This document shows positions 21,361 to 30,881 of a stretch of 64,000 nt of DNA, piece after piece; the first letter of the stretch is position 1; each line of letters begins with the position of its first letter. Under the pieces are notes generated by a model. The model was not told where the DNA came from, made no database searches, and saw only the letters and a program-made list of their open reading frames with translations. Source of the DNA: Psychrobacter sp. P2G3 (GTDB lineage Bacteria > Pseudomonadota > Gammaproteobacteria > Pseudomonadales > Moraxellaceae); the NCBI RefSeq assembly GCF_001593285.1, contig NZ_CP012529.1:496001-560000 (forward strand), in the 5' to 3' direction. Made by a program: the position numbers and the translations under genes.

Positions 21361-21485
21361 GCATTCTCATAAGATTTTTACCAATTAACAATAATTCATA
21401 AGGGTCAGACGACTCTTGTGAAATAATTCTATCAATTATTTAAACGTTTAAATTACTAACATTAAAGGATAGCCAAAAGCCACGC

Positions 21486-22280
21486 ATGAAATCAACTCCA
21501 CAACAGTACCAAGCGCTGCCTGCCGCCAAAAAAAATAGCGCAACTATGGAGACTTTGCCAATCAGCTCAGATTTTATTCAGCGTCTGGAAGTATTGACAC
21601 GCAAATTAGGCTACGTCTTTAATGATTTAAATCTACCAAAGTTAGCCTTAACGCATCGCTCGTTCGATAGCAAAAAAAACTATGAGCGCTTAGAGTTTTT
21701 AGGTGATGCACTTCTTGGAATGATTGTTGGCGAGGCACTATATCATCGCTATCCTAGTCAGAATGAAGGGCGTTTGACTCGTATGCGTGCCACATTGGTA
21801 CGCCAAGAGTCCCTAGTTACCATCGCTCAGAACTTAGAGCTATCCAACCATCTGATCTTGGGTATTGGTGAACGTAAAGGTGGTGGACGTAATCGCGCTT
21901 CGATATTGGCTGATGCGGTAGAATCGTTGATTGGGGCTATTTATTTAGACAGCCAAGATATGGAAATCACTCGTAATTGTGTGCTGTCATGGTATGGTGA
22001 CTTAATCGACAACGTTAATGACCAAAAAGCACTAAAAGACGCCAAAAGTCGTTTACAGGAATGGCTACAATCCAAACAGTTTGATTTGCCACACTATGAG
22101 TTGGTCGAAACCCGTGGCAATGCGCCTTATCAGATATTTGTTGTACGCTGTCAGGTGAATATTAGCAGTTGCCCTGATATCACTGAGTCTGGTGAGAGTC
22201 GCCGGATTGCTGAGCAAAAAGCAGCTGAACTAATGATCAATCAATTGCACAAGTTACCTGGCGCGCTTAAAAAACGTTAA
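21486..22280 (+). CDS. rnc: Ribonuclease III
   Basis: 264 residues. It cleaves double-stranded RNA in rRNA processing and mRNA turnover. The signature YERLEFLGDALLGMIVGEAL is present with its acidic residues, DAVESLIGAIYLD is the second metal site, and a C-terminal dsRNA-binding domain follows (DAKSRLQEWLQ, then GESRRIAEQKAAELMINQL). The N-terminus is about 25 residues longer than usual; a later ATG at 21546 is a possible alternative start. Confidence 0.96.
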   Translation: MKSTPQQYQALPAAKKNSATMETLPISSDFIQRLEVLTRKLGYVFNDLNLPKLALTHRSFDSKKNYERLEFLGDALLGMIVGEALYHRYPSQNEGRLTRMRATLVRQESLVTIAQNLELSNHLILGIGERKGGGRNRASILADAVESLIGAIYLDSQDMEITRNCVLSWYGDLIDNVNDQKALKDAKSRLQEWLQSKQFDLPHYELVETRGNAPYQIFVVRCQVNISSCPDITESGESRRIAEQKAAELMINQLHKLPGALKKR

Positions 22281-22490
22281 TAACTTAATTCCTAACGTTG
22301 ATAACCTGTTCACCTGACTCGATTAAATATTAGATACTTGTTAAAGACTAACCTAATGGTTATCAACAACTTAATAAACAATATAGACCTTCAAATTTCT
22401 TTATTTCTAAATTGAAATTAGCCTAGTAAGTATTATTAACAGATTAAATATACTGCTAGGCCTATCATCAAAACTCCACAGGATTACCCT

Positions 22491-23663
22491 ATGAGCAATC
22501 ATACTGACTTGCCATCTACCCCCGAAGATAATGCCAATAATATGACAGAGAACACTGATACAAACCAAGCAACTACTGTAGAACAAGTAGAAAACACACA
22601 AGAAAGTAGAAAAATAGGAGAGTCGTTGACAGCTATTCAGCAGCAAGATAATGACGCTGCCGACGAATCTGATAGCGATACTGATCTTGAAAATAACGAT
22701 GCGATTGATGGGTTCTTTGCGCCAAGTAATAATGATGACGTTTCTGAAGACTTTAAAGCAGGCTACGTAGCGATCATTGGTCGTCCAAACGTTGGCAAGT
22801 CAACTTTAATGAACCATTTACTAGGACAAAAGCTGTCGATTACCTCACGTAAGCCGCAAACAACTCGTCATCGTATTCATGGCATTTTAAGCACCCATGA
22901 AATGCAGGCAGTGTTTGTAGATACGCCTGGTATTCATCGTAATGAAGTACGTGCTATCAATGAGCGTATGAATAAAGCTGCTGTATCAGCGCTGGTAGAT
23001 GTAGATTTGGTACTGTTTGTGGTTGACTCAGACCAGTGGCGTGATGATGATTTATTGACCTTACAGAAGCTTGGTGATACTAACTTAACTGTCGTATTGG
23101 TCATTAATAAAGCAGATACGTTAAAAGATAAAGGGTCTATTCTGCCACTGATTGAAACTTTCAGTGACAGCTTTGACTTTGCCGACATCGTACCGGTCTC
23201 AGCTCTAAAGAACCAAAACCTAGATCGTCTTGAGGAAGTTATTGCTTCGCACCTACCAAAGGCGACGCCAATTTATGACACTGAACAAATCACTGACCGC
23301 TCAGAGAGATTTTTAGCCAGTGAGATTATCCGCGAAAAAATTATGCGTAGCGCTGGTGATGAAGTGCCTTATGATTTAACCGTACAGATTGACGAGTTTA
23401 AAGATGAAGCGGCTCATATGGATCCTAAAACAGGTCGTCCACGTAAAGCATGTACTTTCATCGATGCAACAATATATGTAGAACGTAATGGCCAAAAAGC
23501 CATCGTGATTGGTGAAAAAGGTCAGCGTATCAAGCAAGTTGGTATGGACGCCCGTAAAGATATGGAAAAGTTATTTGATAAAAAAGTAATGTTAACTCTA
23601 TGGGTAAAAGTCAAGCGTGGTTGGTCTGATGATGAGCGTGCATTAACAAGCTTGGGTTATTGA
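22491..23663 (+). CDS. era: GTPase Era with acidic N-terminal extension
   Basis: 390 residues against about 300 for the family. Era is a 16S rRNA-binding GTPase in 30S assembly. G motifs are GRPNVGKST (near residue 97), VDTPGIH and NKAD; the C-terminal KH domain includes AIVIGEKGQRIKQVG. The first 88 or so residues are an Asp/Glu/Asn/Thr-rich stretch without predicted fold. No Met lies near residue 80 that could restore a family-length protein, so the extension seems real. recO follows after 45 bases. Confidence 0.95.
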   Translation: MSNHTDLPSTPEDNANNMTENTDTNQATTVEQVENTQESRKIGESLTAIQQQDNDAADESDSDTDLENNDAIDGFFAPSNNDDVSEDFKAGYVAIIGRPNVGKSTLMNHLLGQKLSITSRKPQTTRHRIHGILSTHEMQAVFVDTPGIHRNEVRAINERMNKAAVSALVDVDLVLFVVDSDQWRDDDLLTLQKLGDTNLTVVLVINKADTLKDKGSILPLIETFSDSFDFADIVPVSALKNQNLDRLEEVIASHLPKATPIYDTEQITDRSERFLASEIIREKIMRSAGDEVPYDLTVQIDEFKDEAAHMDPKTGRPRKACTFIDATIYVERNGQKAIVIGEKGQRIKQVGMDARKDMEKLFDKKVMLTLWVKVKRGWSDDERALTSLGY

Positions 23664-23708
23664 TTAAACTAAACATCAAGTCTGGACATGATGTTGAGGT
23701 AACAAACA

Positions 23709-24455
23709 ATGCGCAATGAAGCATTAATAGGTTATTTATTACATCAGCGACCTTATCAAGAAAAACGTGCGCTTTACTATTTGTTTTCCCAACAACATGG
23801 TGTAGTGCACGGTATTGGTAAAAAGGGTGCACCTCTCTTTGAGCCGTTACAACTGTTTGCAACGGGCAAGCGTGATTTAAAAACCTTTAGTCAGATTAAT
23901 TTGATGCCAGCAGAGGATGACTCTACAGAGTCTGCTACGGCTACTAAGCCATCACGTTATCAACAAATAAGCGGTCAGCAACAGTACGCCGCATTATATT
24001 TAAATGAGATATTGTGGAAGTTGTTGCCTAGCGAAGATCCGATGCCAGTATTATGGCAACATTATCAAAACAGCTTATTACAGCTAAAGCAGCCGTTAGC
24101 AGCGGATGCGTTGAGATTATGCTTACGCCAATTTGAATCTCATTTATTCGAAGAGATGGGCTTTTCTTTAACGTTAACGCATGACAACATACTAGCACCT
24201 ATTGAGCCTGATACTGATTATCGGTTTTTGTCTGATGTAGGTTTTGTTGCTACTTTTCAACCTGATAAAACGACAATTAATGCGTTACAAACAGTTTTCA
24301 GTGGGGCTGATATTATAAAAATGGCACAACTGGGCATTACTGACGCGACGCTAAGCAATTGGTCAAGGCTACATAGACATCTGATTGATCATCTGCTTGA
24401 CTATCAGCCATTACAAAGTCGCTTACTATGGCAACAGCAGCAGCGTTACCAATAA
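23709..24455 (+). CDS. recO: DNA repair protein RecO
   Basis: 248 residues. RecO mediates RecA loading at gaps with RecR. The N-terminal OB-fold includes GYLLHQRPYQEKRALYYLFS and HGVVHGIGKKGA. The helical part includes QYAALYLNEILWKLLPSEDP. Family members often have a C-terminal zinc site; no clear Cys set is seen here. The position between era and pdxJ supports the call. Confidence 0.92.
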   Translation: MRNEALIGYLLHQRPYQEKRALYYLFSQQHGVVHGIGKKGAPLFEPLQLFATGKRDLKTFSQINLMPAEDDSTESATATKPSRYQQISGQQQYAALYLNEILWKLLPSEDPMPVLWQHYQNSLLQLKQPLAADALRLCLRQFESHLFEEMGFSLTLTHDNILAPIEPDTDYRFLSDVGFVATFQPDKTTINALQTVFSGADIIKMAQLGITDATLSNWSRLHRHLIDHLLDYQPLQSRLLWQQQQRYQ

Positions 24456-24566
24456 TAAAGCAGTCATTTGGTTAACATATAGCTGTTTAAATCAATATTA
24501 AATGTGACGCTATTTTAGCATTATCATCTATACGTCAATCAGATTTCGTTTTTAAAAGGATTTCTT

Positions 24567-25328
24567 ATGGTCACCTCTTCACAAAACTCAGTAAACAGAC
24601 CGCTATTAGGTGTCAACGTTGATCATGTAGCAACCTTACGTCAAGCGCGTGGTGTCAACTATCCTAGCCCTTTAGAGGCAGTATTATTATGCGAGCAAGC
24701 AGGCGCAGATGGCATTACTATACATTTACGTGAAGATCGTCGTCATATCCAAGACTCAGATGTGTATGAGATAGCGAGACAATTGACTACTAGGTTGAAT
24801 CTGGAGATGGCAGCAACTTCTGAAATGCTATCTATTGCTTGCGAAGTTAAACCATTTTGGGTTTGCTTAGTACCTGAAAAGCGTGCGGAGCTAACTACTG
24901 AGGGAGGGTTGGACGTTGCAGGGCAAATCACTCATCTGAAAAAATACATCAATGAGTTACATGCAGCAGGTATTAAGGTCTCTTTATTTATCGATCCAGA
25001 TGAGGTCCAAATTGCTGCAGCAGTTGCTTGTCATGCTGATGCTATTGAGCTGCATACCGGTACTTATGCCGAGGTAGGTTTGGCTGGAGATTTTGATGCG
25101 CAGAATGTTGAGCTACAACGTATTAAACAAGCAGTGATTGTCGCAAAAAATTTAGATGATAAATTGCTAATTAATGCAGGTCATGGTCTAACTCGTGACA
25201 ATGTTAATGCGATTGCACAAATTGACGATATTTATGAGCTGAACATTGGGCACGCATTGATTGCCGATGCAATATTTGTAGGGTTGTCGCAAGCAGTGAC
25301 TATGATGAAAACTGCGATGTATGAGTGA
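24567..25328 (+). CDS. pdxJ: Pyridoxine 5'-phosphate synthase
   Basis: 253 residues. PdxJ condenses 3-amino-2-oxopropyl phosphate with deoxyxylulose phosphate to make pyridoxine phosphate. Characteristic stretches are [46 protein letters not shown] and [12 protein letters not shown]. It ends the lepA-to-pdxJ run. Confidence 0.97.
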   Translation: MVTSSQNSVNRPLLGVNVDHVATLRQARGVNYPSPLEAVLLCEQAGADGITIHLREDRRHIQDSDVYEIARQLTTRLNLEMAATSEMLSIACEVKPFWVCLVPEKRAELTTEGGLDVAGQITHLKKYINELHAAGIKVSLFIDPDEVQIAAAVACHADAIELHTGTYAEVGLAGDFDAQNVELQRIKQAVIVAKNLDDKLLINAGHGLTRDNVNAIAQIDDIYELNIGHALIADAIFVGLSQAVTMMKTAMYE

Positions 25329-25389
25329 TTTTCTATACAGGGTTGAATCTGATAGTGACTAACTAATATTGTTATGATAGATGTTATAT

Positions 25390-26034
25390 TTATAAACAGT
25401 CAGTAGGATGTATATCATTAGGCTTGTATCTAATGATACCACCTTGATTAAATGAGATCTGATACATAGCTTGACCATAAGTTGAGCTTGGACAGTATTT
25501 TATATGACCAAAATGCCCACGTGGTTTACCGCTATCTCCCCAAAACTTAGTATAATGGCGCTTATTTCCTACTCGCAAACTTAGGGTGCTGTATTTAGGG
25601 TTCAAAGATTCCTCTTTTAATAGCACATCAACCTGAACATCAAAATGCTTATTATTGTTATTGTCTACAAATAATAGAAGCTTTTTATAGCTATCTCGGT
25701 GGCAACGCCCTCCTGAATTAGATAGGCAAACCAACAAATTCTGTCTTCTTATAAAGCTCTCAGCTTTTGCTATCTTAAGCGTGGTCTCTAATTGATTTTT
25801 AATACGTTTAGCTTCCATACTTGCCAGTTGGGTTAAAATGGCTGGAGCTGCTATGGTAGCGATAATGGCTAAAATTGCTATTGTTACTATGAGTTCTACA
25901 AGATTAAATCCTTTTTGATTATAGTGTTTAGAAAGGTTTTTGATAGCTTTTAAATGGTCAATGACAATGAAATTAAGCAAACCAGGGTTTGATATCTGCT
26001 GAGTAGGGCATGGCGTATTATGTCGCTTAGTCAT
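25390..26034 (-). CDS. FimT/GspH-like type IV pseudopilin
   Basis: 214 residues with a prepilin peptidase site KG|FNLVELIVTIAILAII followed by the usual hydrophobic helix. The mature part has cysteines (LVCLSNSGGRC, KYCPSS, and the C-terminal DCL) that could form disulfides, and a GspH-like C-terminal domain. The leader from the ATG at 26034 is 42 residues, unusually long; an in-frame TTG nearer the site is possible. It is a lone minor pilin or pseudopilin, not in a pilin cluster, and convergent with pdxJ. The role may be type IV pilus priming or DNA uptake; this is inference. Confidence 0.8.
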   Translation of the reverse strand: MTKRHNTPCPTQQISNPGLLNFIVIDHLKAIKNLSKHYNQKGFNLVELIVTIAILAIIATIAAPAILTQLASMEAKRIKNQLETTLKIAKAESFIRRQNLLVCLSNSGGRCHRDSYKKLLLFVDNNNNKHFDVQVDVLLKEESLNPKYSTLSLRVGNKRHYTKFWGDSGKPRGHFGHIKYCPSSTYGQAMYQISFNQGGIIRYKPNDIHPTDCL

Positions 26035-26629
26035 ATATAGTCATTACCTATAATGATGGATTTATTGTGTGAGCTAACTTGATTGGACTTATAATTTTAA
26101 ATAAACATTCATTCTTCTATTTTGCCTTATATAAAGCATTAGATTTCTAAAACGTACTGACTTCTCTACACTTACAAATTTTTTACATCGTTATCTTGGT
26201 TATTGAATCAAATAATGTTCATTGTTTTAATATAAACAAAATATAGTACAACTGTCAAAAAATGTTTCAATTAGTGAAAACACATCTTTTGTAATAGAGA
26301 AAAAAATACAATTGTATTAAACTGATGACAGACAATAGATACAACCAGAGTTACTTCTATTGCGAATTAGCATTCAAAAGACTAAAATTGCAACGTGTGT
26401 TAGTTCTTAGTAAAATAAGCAGGCTATTGTGTTTTAGTTGCAACACTATCGTGTAATAATGTGTAGCTGCCTAACGAAAAAAGTTGTAAACTTAATTGAT
26501 AGTCGATAAGCTACTTCCTAATTAGTTTTGTTGTATAATTATGCATTCGTAAAAGATGTCTACTTTTATTACATCTTAGGAAGCGGTTTTGCTTAACGCA
26601 TCACTCAAATCATCCTTTGGAGGAAGTCC
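26035..26629 (+). promoter_or_regulatory. Long AT-rich region upstream of the OmpA-family gene
   Basis: About 595 bases without a convincing frame. TATAAT at 26534-26539 is the best -10, giving a leader of about 84 bases. That leader opens with a hairpin (AGATGT 26554-26559 with ACATCT 26571-26576) and ends with GGAGGA just before the ATG. The rest holds no clear repeat or RNA that I could recognise. Confidence 0.45.
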
Positions 26630-27934
26630 ATGAAATTGAATAAAATTGCTCTAGCTCTAGTTGCCGTAGCAGCTGCACCTTTAGCAGCTAATGCTGGCGT
26701 TACTATCAGCCCATTACTACTTGGTTATCACATGACTGAAGAGTTCAGTGATACTAGTGATAAGCAGCGTGATATCTTAAAGACTGGTAAAGACCTATAT
26801 ATCGATGCCAACGGTAACTCGATCGATGGTCGTGGTGGTAATGTACCGAATGGTGGCGTAGCTAAAGAAAGCAGCCTTTACACTGGTGCTGCTCTAGGTA
26901 TCGAGCTTACTCCTTCTACTCAGTTCCAAGTAGAGTATGGCGTAACAAGTGCTAACGGTGAAGCTTCTGAAGATTCTGCAGATGCTGGTGTTAACCGTTT
27001 TGATATCGAACAAACTATGATTTCTGGTAACTTCTTAATCGGTACTGAAGAATTTACTGGTTATACTGATAGTGCGTTCAAACCATATGTTCTAATTGGT
27101 GCTGGTCAGTCTAAGATTGAAGTTGAAAACCAAGAAACTTATGATACTGCACAAGGTTCTTCTGTAGGTCGTGTTGAGGCTGGTACTGAAGTTTCATCAT
27201 CTAAAGATACTATCGGTAACCTAGGTCTAGGTGCTATGTATCGCATCAACGACGCTTTAAGCCTACGTGGTGAAGCTCGTGCGATTCATAACTTTGATAA
27301 CAACTGGTGGGAAGGCATGGCTTTGGCCGGTCTAGAAGTTGTACTTGGTGGCCATTTATCACCAACAGTAGCAGTACCACCACAAGTAGAGCCTGAAGTT
27401 TCTGTTCCACCAGTGGTAATCGTTGAGCAAGACGTTGATTCAGACGGCGATGGCGTACCTGATAGCATCGATGAATGCCCAGGAACTCCAATGAACGTAG
27501 TAGTCGATGAGCGCGGTTGCCCAGTAGCAGTAGATATTACTGACGAGCTGAAAATGGAACTACGTGTATTCTTTGATAACGACAAATCAGCTATCAAAGA
27601 CCAGTACAAAACTGAAATCTCTAAAGTAGCAGAGAAGATGCGTGAGTATCCTAACTCTAGCGCTCGTGTAGAAGGTCATGCTTCTAAAACTGGTCCTTCA
27701 GCACGTTATAACCAACGTCTATCTGAAGCCCGTGCAGTTGCTGTGAAATCTATGTTGACTAACGAATTTGGTATTGCTCCAAACCGTTTATCAACAGTTG
27801 GTTACGGTTATGACCGTCCAATCGCTCCAAACGATACTGAAGAAGGTCGTGCTATGAACCGTCGTGTTTATGCCATCATTACTGGTGACAAAACAATGAC
27901 TGTTGAACAAACTAAAGACATGGTTATTCAATAA
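26630..27934 (+). CDS. OmpA-family outer-membrane protein
   Basis: 434 residues. A signal peptide ends at AANAG. An N-terminal beta-barrel (about 22-235) is followed by a Pro/Val linker, one thrombospondin type 3 calcium-binding repeat (DVDSDGDGVPDSIDECPGTP) and an OmpA C-terminal peptidoglycan-binding domain (FFDNDKSAIKDQY; VEGHASKTGPSARYNQRLSE). This layout anchors the outer membrane to the cell wall. The strong Shine-Dalgarno sequence and structured leader suggest high expression. It is monocistronic, with its own terminator. Confidence 0.93.
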   Translation: MKLNKIALALVAVAAAPLAANAGVTISPLLLGYHMTEEFSDTSDKQRDILKTGKDLYIDANGNSIDGRGGNVPNGGVAKESSLYTGAALGIELTPSTQFQVEYGVTSANGEASEDSADAGVNRFDIEQTMISGNFLIGTEEFTGYTDSAFKPYVLIGAGQSKIEVENQETYDTAQGSSVGRVEAGTEVSSSKDTIGNLGLGAMYRINDALSLRGEARAIHNFDNNWWEGMALAGLEVVLGGHLSPTVAVPPQVEPEVSVPPVVIVEQDVDSDGDGVPDSIDECPGTPMNVVVDERGCPVAVDITDELKMELRVFFDNDKSAIKDQYKTEISKVAEKMREYPNSSARVEGHASKTGPSARYNQRLSEARAVAVKSMLTNEFGIAPNRLSTVGYGYDRPIAPNDTEEGRAMNRRVYAIITGDKTMTVEQTKDMVIQ

Positions 27935-27973
27935 TATATAACCAGTTAGTTATGTTCTAAATCATAAAGTTAC

Positions 27974-28005
27974 AAAAAAAGCTGCCTATTAGGTGGCTTT
28001 TTTTT
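27974..28005 (+). terminator. Rho-independent terminator after the OmpA-family gene
   Basis: AAAGCTGCC pairs with GGTGGCTTT (two wobble pairs) around TATTA and is followed by a T-run. Confidence 0.85.
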
Positions 28006-28055
28006 GTTTAAGTACTCAGATAAATAACTTATTGCATAAATTTATAATGTAATAA

Positions 28056-28064
28056 TGTTATACT
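28056..28064 (+). promoter_or_regulatory. Extended -10 promoter element, probably for typA
   Basis: TGTTATACT, about 227 bases before typA, in a 356-base gap that otherwise holds the preceding terminator and AT-rich sequence. Confidence 0.45.
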
Positions 28065-28290
28065 AGCCGCCCAAACACTTTGTAGATTGACAAAGTGTAC
28101 ATTAGCATAGCTATCTGTACGATGGATTTATCAGTATAGAAATTCTACTTTGCCAGCATTTCTTATCCCACTACTCCTATTGCGTAGTCATTTGATAGTA
28201 AAGTAAAAATATCTATCTGCTTTATGATAAAAGTTTCTCCAGCGGCGCTTACTGCTACTGCATTTTATTAAGACAAAACGAGCATTTTAT

Positions 28291-30138
28291 ATGGCGAACG
28301 ATATCAAACACCTGCGTAACATTGCAATTATTGCCCACGTTGATCACGGTAAAACAACGCTAGTTGATAAATTATTACATCAATCTGGCACTTTTGGCGA
28401 TCGTGCAAACATTGCTGAACGTGCAATGGATTCAGGTGATATTGAGCAAGAACGTGGTATTACCATTTTGGCTAAAAATACAGCCATTCGTTGGACAGAC
28501 AGCACTGACGATACTGAATATCGTATTAACATTGTTGACACTCCAGGTCACGCCGATTTCGGTGGTGAAGTTGAGCGTGTAATGTCAATGGTTGACTGTG
28601 TACTTCTAGTCGTTGATGCTGTTGATGGACCAATGCCTCAAACCCGTTTCGTGACTCAAAAAGCGTTTGAGCAAGGCTTGAAACCAATTGTTGTTATCAA
28701 CAAAATTGATCGTCCTGGTGCACGTCCTGATTGGGTAATGGATCAGATTTTTGATTTATTTGACAACTTAGGTGCAACTGATGAGCAATTAGATTTTCCA
28801 GTTGTTTATGCATCAGCGCTGAATGGTATTGCAGGTCTAGAAGCAGATAATTTAGCTGATGACATGACGCCGTTATTTAAAACTATCGTTGATGTTGTAC
28901 AGCCACCACAGGTTGATGCAGATGCGCCATTCCGCATGCAAATCTCAAGCCTTGATTTTAATAGCTTCGTTGGTGTTATCGGTATTGGCCGTATCCAGCG
29001 TGGTAAAGTTAAAACCAACACGCAAGTGACTGTAATCGACAAGAATGGCAACACTCGTAACGGCCGTATCCTAAAGATTATGGGTTACCACGGTTTGGAT
29101 CGTATCGAAGTAGAAGATGCACAAGCGGGTGATATCATCTGTATTACAGGTATTGATGCGCTTAATATTTCAGATACTATTTGCGATCCTAACCACGTTG
29201 AAGCATTGCCAGCATTGACCGTTGACGAACCAACCGTATCGATGAACTTCCAAGTGAATAACTCACCGTTCGCTGGTCGTGACGGCAAGTTTGTGACCTC
29301 ACGTAATATTCGTGAGCGTCTTGAGCGTGAATTGATTCATAACGTAGCATTACGTGTAGAAGATACAGAGTCTCCTGATAAATTCAAAGTATCAGGTCGA
29401 GGTGAGCTTCATCTATCTGTACTTATCGAAAACATGCGCCGTGAAGGTTTTGAGATGGGTGTTTCAGGCCCAGAAGTTATCGTTAAAGAAGTTGATGGTA
29501 AGTTACAAGAGCCGTATGAAAACGTTGTCTTCGATATCGAAGATGAGCATCAAGGTTCTATCATGGAGCAGGTCGGCTTGCGTAAAGGCGAGATGACCAA
29601 TATGGAGCTTGATGGTAAAGGTCGTATGCGTATCGAAGCGACTATGCCTGCACGTGGTTTGATTGGTTTCCGCTCTGAATTCTTAACCTTGACTTCAGGT
29701 ACCGGTATCATGACGTCAAGCTTCTCACATTACGGTCCACAAAAGATCGGTGATGTTGGTGGTCGCTCGAATGGCGTCTTAGTTTCTATGGCGAAGGGTG
29801 TTTGCTTAGGTTTTGCTCTATTTAACCTACAAAAACGCGGTAAATTATTTGCTGAGCCACAGCTTGAAGTTTACGAAGGTATGATCGTTGGTCTTAACTC
29901 ACGTAACGATGATATGGCCGTTAACCCAACGACTGCTAAGCAGTTAACCAACGTTCGTGCCAGTGGTACTGATGAAGCGCTAACGCTAACGCCAGCGGTT
30001 AAGTTTACGCTTGAGCAAGCACTTGAATTCATTCAAGATGATGAATTAGTAGAAGTCACGCCAAAAGCGATTCGTCTACGTAAGCGTTATTTGACTGAAA
30101 GTGAGCGTAAGCGTTATGGTCGTAAGAAAGGTGCTTAA
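28291..30138 (+). CDS. typA: Translational GTPase TypA/BipA
   Basis: 615 residues, the normal length. A ribosome-associated GTPase important in stress and cold and in large-subunit assembly. G motifs are AHVDHGKTTLVDKLL, DTPGHADFGGEVERV and NKIDRPGARPDWV. The C-terminal domain includes RGLIGFRSEFLTLT. It stands alone between its own promoter and terminator. Confidence 0.97.
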   Translation: MANDIKHLRNIAIIAHVDHGKTTLVDKLLHQSGTFGDRANIAERAMDSGDIEQERGITILAKNTAIRWTDSTDDTEYRINIVDTPGHADFGGEVERVMSMVDCVLLVVDAVDGPMPQTRFVTQKAFEQGLKPIVVINKIDRPGARPDWVMDQIFDLFDNLGATDEQLDFPVVYASALNGIAGLEADNLADDMTPLFKTIVDVVQPPQVDADAPFRMQISSLDFNSFVGVIGIGRIQRGKVKTNTQVTVIDKNGNTRNGRILKIMGYHGLDRIEVEDAQAGDIICITGIDALNISDTICDPNHVEALPALTVDEPTVSMNFQVNNSPFAGRDGKFVTSRNIRERLERELIHNVALRVEDTESPDKFKVSGRGELHLSVLIENMRREGFEMGVSGPEVIVKEVDGKLQEPYENVVFDIEDEHQGSIMEQVGLRKGEMTNMELDGKGRMRIEATMPARGLIGFRSEFLTLTSGTGIMTSSFSHYGPQKIGDVGGRSNGVLVSMAKGVCLGFALFNLQKRGKLFAEPQLEVYEGMIVGLNSRNDDMAVNPTTAKQLTNVRASGTDEALTLTPAVKFTLEQALEFIQDDELVEVTPKAIRLRKRYLTESERKRYGRKKGA

Positions 30139-30171
30139 TATCAATCTTCATTGATAAAATAGTTAAATAAT

Positions 30172-30206
30172 AAAAAGGGCTAACTCAATGAGTTAGCCCT
30201 TTTTGT
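30172..30206. terminator. Bidirectional terminator between typA and the exported protein gene
   Basis: AAAAAGGGCTAACTCA is followed by its complement almost without a loop, with an A-tract and T-tract on the two sides. It serves both convergent genes. Confidence 0.88.
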
Positions 30207-30271
30207 TGGTTTTGTTTTTATTCTATTTTGCTTTAATCCGAGCTAAAATATTTAAAGTGAGAAGTTAGGTT

Positions 30272-30718
30272 TTAAGGTTGATTAACGATCACATAATCAT
30301 TGGTATTAATCAAAATCTCTGATGGACGATCAACAACGATACGTACGACATTATCGTTAACACTTTGTGATTTATAAAAATTATCTTCAGCAACCGTACA
30401 ACCTAAGCAGCGCGCCATAGCATCCCAAGGTTCAACGAATAGTTTTTGCTGAGCTTGATCAGCATTACCACCGATAAGGGAGAAGGGCAGGCTCACAAGA
30501 TAAGCGGCGGTACCAGCGACTGCGGTGACTAGCTGTAAGGGCTTACCAACGACTGTATCGACTATCATCGTATCATAAGATGGGCCAAAGTCGCCCTCAT
30601 CTATCTCTATCGCGGCCGAGGCAGGCTGTGTGAACGCTACAATGAAGCTTACGCTTAGAATAGCGGTAAGAAGCTTACTCTTAACAATGCGTTGGGTATT
30701 GGCATTAACAGTCATCAT
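30272..30718 (-). CDS. Small exported protein of unknown function
   Basis: 148 residues. An N-terminal signal peptide (KLLTAILSVSFIVAFTQPASA|A) is followed by an acidic stretch (EIDEGDFGPSYDTMIVDTV), a hydrophobic Gly/Ala segment (PLQLVTAVAGTAAYLVSLPF) and a CLGC pair. No family is recognised with confidence. The hydrophobic middle could be membrane-associated, and the CxxC-like pair could be a disulfide. The start may be either of two adjacent ATGs. It is downstream of mutM in the same direction, about 160 bases away. Confidence 0.7.
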   Translation of the reverse strand: MMTVNANTQRIVKSKLLTAILSVSFIVAFTQPASAAIEIDEGDFGPSYDTMIVDTVVGKPLQLVTAVAGTAAYLVSLPFSLIGGNADQAQQKLFVEPWDAMARCLGCTVAEDNFYKSQSVNDNVVRIVVDRPSEILINTNDYVIVNQP

Positions 30719-30881
30719 GATTTCCTAAAACGTGTAAGCGGTATGAATAATGAGCACTGCTGGTTAAAAGTAATCATAAAACAGCATTGCTTACTTATTA
30801 AAGCAAGATGCGTGCCGATAAGCAACATAAAAGCACGTTACACTGTTTTTTGCCCTATATATTATGATAGGACTTTGTTTA

